Below are positions 23,178 through 27,982 of a stretch of 27,982 nucleotides of DNA, in pieces. The notes beneath the pieces were generated by a model, which did not search any database, was not told where the DNA came from, and saw only the letters and a program-made list of their open reading frames with translations. The translations under genes were made by a program, and so were the position numbers. The DNA is from a virus: IMG/VR virus record IMGVR_UViG_3300037116_000129, positions 1 to 27,982 of that record. One strand, given 5' to 3'. Each line of letters begins with the position of its first letter. Positions within the stretch are counted from its first letter, which is position 1.

Positions 23178-23440
23178 GCGCCGTCCCCCGGAGAATCGAA
23201 CTGGCTGGCGCCGCTGCTGGTGCCCTGCTGATCGGGGTTGCCGGCGGCCGGGATCAGCTTCGAAAACATGATGCCTCGCGTCGGCGTGGCGCGTGCGGCC
23301 TTGGCCGCAAGGTAACGATCGGCGCTGATCAGGTCCCCGATCGGCATCTGCTCGACTTCGAGGGCGTCCGTCTTGACCTTCTTGGGGCCCGTCGAGTTGG
23401 TGCCGATGTTCGGGGCGAGGTCCTGGGCGGCCATGGGCAT
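23174..23440 (-). CDS. Small protein before the portal, gpW-like by position
   Basis: 88 residues from the ATG at 23440; the frame is open up to 23533 with a GTG, but neither start has a clear ribosome site. The segment EVEQMPIGDLISADRYLAAKAA resembles the helical gpW-type start motif of small head-joining proteins, and the tail is Gly/Ser/Gln-rich. It sits between the terminase block and the portal, and its stop overlaps the portal start as ATGA. Identity is tentative. Confidence 0.5.
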   Translation of the reverse strand: MPMAAQDLAPNIGTNSTGPKKVKTDALEVEQMPIGDLISADRYLAAKAARATPTRGIMFSKLIPAAGNPDQQGTSSGASQFDSPGDGA

Positions 23441-23593
23441 GCACAACCTGGAGGCGCAGACTTCACTCTTGCCATCAGGTTCCATCAGGCGCGCGCGGGG
23501 GCGCAAAGGCAAAGCGGCGGGCTGGGAATTCACGGAGTGGTGCTATATGTGGCATTCAGGGGCGCGAAAGCGGCGGGGAAGTGAATTGGCGGG

Positions 23594-23995
23594 CTATTTC
23601 GCTGTGCGTGCCATACTGGCGGCGACCAGTGCGCGCAGGCCAGCTTGAGCCGAGCCGCCGCCGAGCTGCTCGACGTGGGCCCGCTCCTCGGGCGGCAGCC
23701 GGCCAGCGCCCTCGCGGCGGCCGAGGAACGCTTCCCAGAAGCGCCGCTCAAATTCCTCGGCGCGAGCGCGGCCGGCCGCGAAGCAGGCCAGATACAAAGC
23801 CTTGGGCCGGCCCTCCTCGATGCAGCGTCGGCATTGACCCAGCGGCTCATCCTGCGCGGCCGGATAACAGCTCGGGCAGATCGCCTCTCCGCACGATGCG
23901 CACCAGCGCAGGCAAACCCAGTTAAACACCGTCGAGCAGGTTCCACACGTCGTCGGCAGCGAACAAAGCTTGCCGTATTTTTCTCGTTCGCTCAT
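23594..23995 (-). CDS. Cysteine-rich zinc-finger protein
   Basis: 133 residues, with GGAG upstream of the ATG. Eleven cysteines lie within the first 70 residues in pairs (CGTC at 17-20, CASC at 32-35, CPSC at 40-43, CRRC at 55-58), consistent with two zinc knuckles. A helical basic C-terminal half (about 72-133) follows. No enzyme motif is visible. Adjacent to a second zinc-ribbon gene and the terminase; a DNA-binding accessory for packaging or a late regulator is possible, but this is inference. Confidence 0.6.
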   Translation of the reverse strand: MSEREKYGKLCSLPTTCGTCSTVFNWVCLRWCASCGEAICPSCYPAAQDEPLGQCRRCIEEGRPKALYLACFAAGRARAEEFERRFWEAFLGRREGAGRLPPEERAHVEQLGGGSAQAGLRALVAASMARTAK

Positions 23996-24025
23996 TGAGC
24001 CAATCTCCGGTAGCCGCCCTCGCTG

Positions 24026-24211
24026 TCAAGAGGATGTGTGAACGTTCACACCCGCCGCGGCTTGGGGAAGCTCGACGGTACAGAACGGACGCGCGCAGGC
24101 GAGACAGACGCGCCGCCGGCGAACCGCGCCGGAGCGGCGCCGGGTGTTGACGACACGCGAGCACGTGGACCGGCATTTCGGGCAACGTAGGCCCGCCTCC
24201 GAGTCGCTCAT
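24026..24211 (-). CDS. NrdR-like zinc-ribbon protein
   Basis: 61 residues from the ATG at 24211, which overlaps the terminase stop as ATGA and has GGGAGGGC upstream. It contains CPKCRSTCSRVVNTRRRS, followed by AVRRRRVCLACARPFCTVE. The CPxC...S-V-x-x-R...RRRR-x-C-x-x-C-x-x-x-F pattern is the N-terminal zinc ribbon of NrdR, the ribonucleotide reductase repressor. The ATP-cone that NrdR needs for nucleotide sensing is absent, so this is a stand-alone DNA-binding-type ribbon. The last residues (VNVHT) come from a GTGTGAACGTTCACAC palindrome. Confidence 0.65.
   Translation of the reverse strand: MSDSEAGLRCPKCRSTCSRVVNTRRRSGAVRRRRVCLACARPFCTVELPQAAAGVNVHTSS
24036..24051. repeat. GTGTGAACGTTCACAC palindrome, copy 4
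   Basis: A perfect 16-bp copy inside the last codons of the NrdR-like gene and upstream of the cysteine-rich zinc-finger gene. Confidence 0.88.
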
Positions 24212-26250
24212 TTTTTGCCCTCCCTTTGCTTCGCGCGGGCCTGGTCGTACAGCTCGCGGTAATCCACCGGCCTGGCCGGCTTGGGCTTGAGGTCTGGCAT
24301 CGCTTCGAGTCTGACACCCAGGATCGAGGCGGCCACGCAGCAGCCGACGGCGCAATCGAGCCAGTGATTGTCTGGCCTGCCCGGCTTTTCGTACCACTCC
24401 TCGAGCTCGCGGCCGTGGCCCTTACGCGACTTGCGGATTTCGGCCGACAGATGGTCGGCCAGCATCGAATGCGCTTCGGCCTCGCCGCCCCACAACGTCA
24501 GGGCCCCGCTGGCACCGAGCGGCGCGGCAAGGCGCGCGTGCAGAAACGTCTTCCACCAATTGGTGTCGTAGAGACAGGCGCGCACCACGCCCTTGGACGG
24601 CGCGGCCTGAATGAACCAGTTGAGCCCCGCGCGCTCGCCCGTCTTGGGCTTGCGCTCGGATAGAGGCGGCGAGCGCTCGCCCACAAATATGCCGTGCGAG
24701 GGTACGAGCAGCGCGGCATGCGGGCTCTCACGGCAGAATTTTTTGACGACCTCGGTGGATTGCCCCCAATTGGCGTCTACCAGAAGTTTCGCGATCCGCA
24801 TGTTCGCCCCGCCCTGGCCCGGATATTCGCGGGTGAGGAGCTGGCCGGCCAGGGCGTCCAGGCCGGCGCGGAGCTGGGCCTCGAGCCCGGACACGTGCGT
24901 TACCGCGGCCAGCGTCCGTTTGGCGTCGGCCAGCGTGTAGTACAGCCGGCGCTGGTCGGGGTAACTTCCGTAGTCGATGATCGAGCCGCCGAATGTTTCG
25001 TCCCAGGCAATCACCGTGTACCAGAGCAGCTTCCGCTGCACGTCGATGAACGCCGTGAGGTTGGTGGCTTCCGCGGGCACGTGCCACCGCGGCACGCGTG
25101 ACAGACGCGCGCAGATCGCGCGCGGGTCGATCGGCTCCTCTTCCTCGACGCGTGCCAAGGGCGAGTTCTGGTATTCGGCCATGAACGCGCGGCGGTCGCG
25201 CAGAAACAAGTGCATCGCCGATTGCAGGGCGGACACGTCGCCAGGCAGCACGCGTGCGGGCCACGAATGCACGGCGCCCTCGTCGAGCTCGACGCGATGC
25301 TCGAGGTAATAGGCCGTGGACTCGGCGAAGTCGGGCGGCTGTTTCAGCGCGCAGCCGCGGTAGACGTCGAAGTAGCGGTCCCAGGCCTCCAGGTTCGCCG
25401 GCATCGACGGCAGGAGCTGGTAACGCTCGCCGCGCCACAGCGGCTGCTTCTCCCGATCGAGGAACGTGTCCGCCAGGTCCTCCGGCGCGATCACCGTGCA
25501 GAGCATGACCGCCGACATCGCCTTGTCGGGCCCCGCCAGGCCGAGGACGTCGCCCTGGATCGTTTCGATGCGTGTCTGGTTTTGCAGCGGGCTGTTGGCG
25601 GATTGCTTGGTCTGCGGATCGTCGAGCAGCACGTAGTCGGGGCGGACGCTCTCGCCGGACACCATCGTGAACAGACTGCCGCGGACGCCCTCGCTGGTCA
25701 TGCCGGCGGTTGCCAATACCGCCCCCGAGGTCGGCACCATGCCATCCCGCAGGGGCCAGTCGGCCGGCCAGTTATCGGGGGGCGCGATCGTGGGCAGCAC
25801 GATCCGCTCCTTGCCCCATTCCAACATCGTCGGCTCGCCGTCAGAGGTCTGGCCATTCGCGCGCTGGGCGATGCCCGCAACGCGCTGGCAGGCGTAGGCG
25901 ATCTCAGGAAAGTCGGCGGTGTACAGCGGCAGGAAGCGGATGAATTTTTTGAGCGCGTCGAGCGATTCGCGCGACTTGGAGTTCGTCGCGTTGAGCAGCA
26001 GCACATAGCGGCGCAGGGCGTAACTGATCGCCCATAACGCCAGCATCCGGTTGACCGTGGTCTTGCCGCTTCCGCGTGGCATGGCCAAGGCGAACAGCGC
26101 GCTCAGCTCGACGGCTTCCTTGATCCGATCGATGGCCGCGTTCTGGTCGTCCGACCAGGCCAGTGAAAACGTCTCAGGGTTGTACGTGCGGCAAAACAGC
26201 TTCGGGTCGCGACAGCGGCGGCGCCGCTCAATGTCGGCGATCGCCGGCAC
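24208..26250 (-). CDS. Terminase large subunit
   Basis: 680 residues from the GTG at 26250. Walker A is MPRGSGKTT (57-65) and Walker B is DYVLLDD (205-211); the pair forms the packaging ATPase. The nuclease half shows FIDVQ (D403), KLLVDANWG (D492) and a late DNHWLDCAVG acidic motif, the RNase H-like headful or cos nuclease. Upstream of the GTG the same frame still reads protein-like: DDSTDYGRHRKRAARRAAAA and then SAEGRDIGPVP, back to a stop at 26356-26358. It contains no ATG, GTG or TTG. The true start may therefore be lost or frameshifted. The gene drives DNA packaging and heads the structural block. Confidence 0.9.
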   Translation of the reverse strand: MPAIADIERRRRCRDPKLFCRTYNPETFSLAWSDDQNAAIDRIKEAVELSALFALAMPRGSGKTTVNRMLALWAISYALRRYVLLLNATNSKSRESLDALKKFIRFLPLYTADFPEIAYACQRVAGIAQRANGQTSDGEPTMLEWGKERIVLPTIAPPDNWPADWPLRDGMVPTSGAVLATAGMTSEGVRGSLFTMVSGESVRPDYVLLDDPQTKQSANSPLQNQTRIETIQGDVLGLAGPDKAMSAVMLCTVIAPEDLADTFLDREKQPLWRGERYQLLPSMPANLEAWDRYFDVYRGCALKQPPDFAESTAYYLEHRVELDEGAVHSWPARVLPGDVSALQSAMHLFLRDRRAFMAEYQNSPLARVEEEEPIDPRAICARLSRVPRWHVPAEATNLTAFIDVQRKLLWYTVIAWDETFGGSIIDYGSYPDQRRLYYTLADAKRTLAAVTHVSGLEAQLRAGLDALAGQLLTREYPGQGGANMRIAKLLVDANWGQSTEVVKKFCRESPHAALLVPSHGIFVGERSPPLSERKPKTGERAGLNWFIQAAPSKGVVRACLYDTNWWKTFLHARLAAPLGASGALTLWGGEAEAHSMLADHLSAEIRKSRKGHGRELEEWYEKPGRPDNHWLDCAVGCCVAASILGVRLEAMPDLKPKPARPVDYRELYDQARAKQREGKK

Positions 26251-26579
26251 GGGCCCGATGTCGCGCCCTTCCGCCGAGGCCGCCGCCGCGCGGCGTGCTG
26301 CCCGCTTGCGGTGCCTGCCATAGTCCGTGCTGTCGTCGATGGGATCGACGCCTGGTTAGAGTGTGTCTATCCGTTGAGGGGCGCGCTCCGCCGGCGGTCT
26401 CGCGCTTTTGGGTGGGAGCTTTAGCCGGCGCAGCGTTCGAGCCCTATCGTTTATGCGCGTGCTGTGGGGGGAAGTCAAATGCCTGGCGCTCGGCGTCGGC
26501 CGGTATCTATACGCTGCGTTGCAAGTCTGGGTCGATTACGACCCAGTGAAACGCGCGGTCCTGGACACGCCGAAAACGG
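26251..26579. other. Gap before terminase; no confident gene
   Basis: About 330 bases. It holds the in-frame N-terminal extension of the terminase (to 26355), an ATG in another frame at 26321, and a hairpin CTGGGTCG-ATTA-CGACCCAG at 26527-26546. A + strand frame (ATG at 26453, 61 residues, MRVLWGEVKCLALGVGRYLY...) is possible but unsupported by a ribosome site. No terminase small subunit is recognisable here. Confidence 0.5.
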
Positions 26580-27011
26580 TCACGATGACTGGACAAGCGG
26601 GCGCAACCGGAGGTGAGACATCCGCACCAAGCGCCTGAGCGCCCCCCTCCGCGAGACGCGGGGCAGCGCGTCGATTATGTCCTTGGTCGCCGCCTCCGCC
26701 GCTTTGGACCCGACGCAATCGCCAACTTTTTTGCCGCCCTTCAGCGGCTCGCTCATCGCCTCCAGAATTAGCCGTTTCATGCGCGGCCAGCCAATCCCGC
26801 CGTCGTCGCATGCCAGCGCGAGTACCGCATGCAGCGGAATCTGTGCCGTCGGCGCGATGAGCTGGTCAGCCCCTTGCTCGACAGTGCCGAGGATCCTCAG
26901 CGAGAGCTGCGCACCGAGCGCGTGCTGCCCCTCAACGAAGGCTATTTTGCCGTGCTCACTCTCCAGCTCGGCGCCAAGTACCCGCAGGATTTGTGCGTCG
27001 GTTAACAACAT
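26580..27011 (-). CDS. Unrecognised 143-residue phage protein
   Basis: 143 residues from the ATG at 27011, with AGGG a few bases upstream; the frame runs much further back but that part looks like shadow. It starts MLLTDAQILRVLGAELESEHGKIAF and contains DQLIAPTAQIPLHAVLALACDDGGIGWPRMKRLILEAM, then a Lys-rich segment and an Arg-rich C-terminus. It is the first minus-strand gene, in the place usually held by a terminase small subunit, but I see no helix-turn-helix or other domain and do not assert that role. Confidence 0.5.
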   Translation of the reverse strand: MLLTDAQILRVLGAELESEHGKIAFVEGQHALGAQLSLRILGTVEQGADQLIAPTAQIPLHAVLALACDDGGIGWPRMKRLILEAMSEPLKGGKKVGDCVGSKAAEAATKDIIDALPRVSRRGALRRLVRMSHLRLRPLVQSS

Positions 27012-27249
27012 GTGACAACCCTGCGCGCGGCGATCGTCGAAATCAAGAAAGTGTGTCTCATAGCGTGGCTGTTCCCGGAACCCCGCCCCTCGGCCAGGGT
27101 CGGGGGAAGGACCCTTTAAGCGGCGGGGACGGCGCAACCTGCACCGGCGGCGGCAGAATCGCCGGGGGAAAAGGGGTCGGCACAGAAATGGGGCGCAGCC
27201 GATGATATGGTTTGGGTAGATCCACAAAACCTTGACGAGAGGTAATACA
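27012..27249. promoter_or_regulatory. Divergent intergenic region
   Basis: This gap separates the minus-strand phage block from the + strand gene at 27250, so promoters for both directions are expected. I see no convincing -35/-10 pair. GAGAGGTAATACA directly before 27250 is a ribosome site. Confidence 0.4.
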
Positions 27250-27657
27250 ATGCGAACCCTGCTCTTCGCGGCCATCGCTTGCCTGCTCAGTTCTTCCTCG
27301 GCCTGGGCGTGGCCGAGCGTGTACGTGGCCGTCGCTCCGCCTGGTCCCGTGTACGTGCAATACGGTCGGGTGCTCGCCGTTGGTCCGGTCGCTCCGGCTG
27401 CGCCCATGTACCTGCAGTACAGTCGGCCTTTGCTCTCCTACTACTCCTACTCCATGCCCGCGGTGGTCTCGGTCGCTCCGGCCGCGTCTTACGTGATGCC
27501 GCAAGCCGCCGTGATGCCGGCGGCGAGTGACGATACGGCGGCGGCTTTGGCCAGGCTGCAGGCCGAGGTCCGGCTGCTGACTCAGGAGGCCAATGTGCGG
27601 GCCCTGCAAAGTCGCGTGATCGAACTGGAGAAACGGCAGGCGGTGCCGTCGAAATAA
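27250..27657 (+). CDS. Secreted Tyr/Pro-rich protein with coiled-coil tail
   Basis: 135 residues from the ATG at 27250, preceded by GAGAGGTAATACA. A signal peptide (about 1-20, cleavage after SSAWA) is followed by a Tyr/Pro/Val-rich stretch (PGPVYVQYGR, PMYLQYSRP, YYSYSMP) with a repeated YVQY/YLQY motif. A short coiled coil follows (about 95-132, AAALARLQAEVRLLTQEAN, RALQSRVIELEKRQ). No enzymatic motif. Probably an envelope or surface protein. It lies next to a lipoprotein in the same direction. Confidence 0.75.
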   Translation: MRTLLFAAIACLLSSSSAWAWPSVYVAVAPPGPVYVQYGRVLAVGPVAPAAPMYLQYSRPLLSYYSYSMPAVVSVAPAASYVMPQAAVMPAASDDTAAALARLQAEVRLLTQEANVRALQSRVIELEKRQAVPSK

Positions 27658-27744
27658 CCGAGTGCCGATTGTGCGGGTCGCATCAGGTGCGCGAGCCGGA
27701 ATGACGATGGGAATATTGGTATCCACGAATCGGGGGAATTGTCA

Positions 27745-27982
27745 ATGCGCTCACTCACATTCGTCGCGTGCTGCCTGTTCGCCGCCGGCTGCTGCGCCCT
27801 GCGGCGCCCCTGTCCCTGCGAGGAGGCGACAGTGGCGATCGCCGCGCCTGTGGCCACGCCGGTGGCGATCACGCCCCCTGTGCAGCAGCCGCAGCGCGTG
27901 ATCGTTGACCTGCAGGTTACGCAAAAGACGGCCGAGCTGGCCACGCGACAGGCGCTACCCCCGGCGACGGCCGTGCCGCAGG
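27745..27982 (+). CDS. Small lipoprotein, paralogue of the 2608-2826 gene (partial)
   Basis: The gene runs off the right edge of the window. It begins MRSLTFVACCLFAAGCCALRR, with a lipobox Cys at C16 (LFAAGC), then CPC and a Pro/Ala/Val-rich stretch with PQRV and QKTAE. The upstream sequence CACGAATCGGGGGAAT is identical to that before the minus-strand lipoprotein at 2826, and the ATGCGC start and the RRP-PC region are closely similar. Unlike that gene it has no leader duplication. The inverted orientation and opposite ends of the window make the pair notable. Confidence 0.75.
   Translation, partial: MRSLTFVACCLFAAGCCALRRPCPCEEATVAIAAPVATPVAITPPVQQPQRVIVDLQVTQKTAELATRQALPPATAVPQ

Noticed and set aside
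26453-26638. Possible 61-residue + strand gene
   Set aside because: No ribosome site, no recognised pattern, and it overlaps the end of the minus-strand 143-residue gene. It cannot be fully excluded.

Overview
The window looks like a high-GC bacterial chromosome, most probably a planctomycete, carrying most of the late (packaging, capsid, tail, lysis) module of a siphovirus-like prophage or phage. The planctomycete assignment is inference. It rests on the transposase type, a fused protease-capsid gene, and dispersed palindromes of the 'accacagag' and 'gcagattt' kinds that I associate with planctomycete genomes. No integrase, repressor, replication gene, tRNA, rRNA or CRISPR array is visible, so I cannot tell an integrated prophage from a free phage contig joined to host sequence.

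Layout, left to right. Bases 1-198 hold the C-terminus of a GtrA-like membrane protein on the + strand. An insertion sequence with a DDE transposase follows (about 186-1681, 13-bp terminal inverted repeats). Its repeats supply the stop region of the genes on both sides. From about 1650 to 27011 nearly everything is on the minus strand, so the phage module reads right to left. In transcription order: an unrecognised 143-aa gene, terminase large subunit, a NrdR-like zinc ribbon, a cysteine-rich zinc-finger protein, a small pre-portal protein, portal, fused prohead protease-major capsid, decoration protein with a DUF2190-like head, head-tail connector, membrane-anchored beta protein, tail terminator, gp10-like tail completion protein, duplicated-domain tail tube, tail assembly chaperone with a -1 frame extension, tape measure, a tail protein with two CBM5/12-like modules, a cysteine-rich tail/fibre protein, a glycosyltransferase-like protein, a SAM methyltransferase, a 2-oxoglutarate/Fe(II) oxygenase, a three-helix holin-like protein, a sedolisin (S53) peptidase with long C-terminal extensions, a lipoprotein coupled to a tiny membrane protein, and a spike-base-like protein. 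To the right, two + strand genes (27250 onward) encode a secreted Tyr/Pro-rich protein and a lipoprotein. That lipoprotein is a clear paralogue of the minus-strand lipoprotein at the other end.

How the parts fit. Many neighbours overlap by ATGA or TGATG, as expected of one translationally coupled late operon. Several junctions that are not tightly coupled hold a palindromic or repeat element at or just past the 3' end of the upstream gene: four copies of GTGTGAACGTTCACAC (one imperfect), two long accacagag inverted repeats, one 28-bp-arm perfect palindrome and a 22-bp-arm hairpin. The most unusual gene content is the tail-to-lysis end: a glycosyltransferase/methyltransferase/oxygenase trio, then a holin-like gene followed by a propeptide-less acid-type serine-carboxyl peptidase where an endolysin would be expected.
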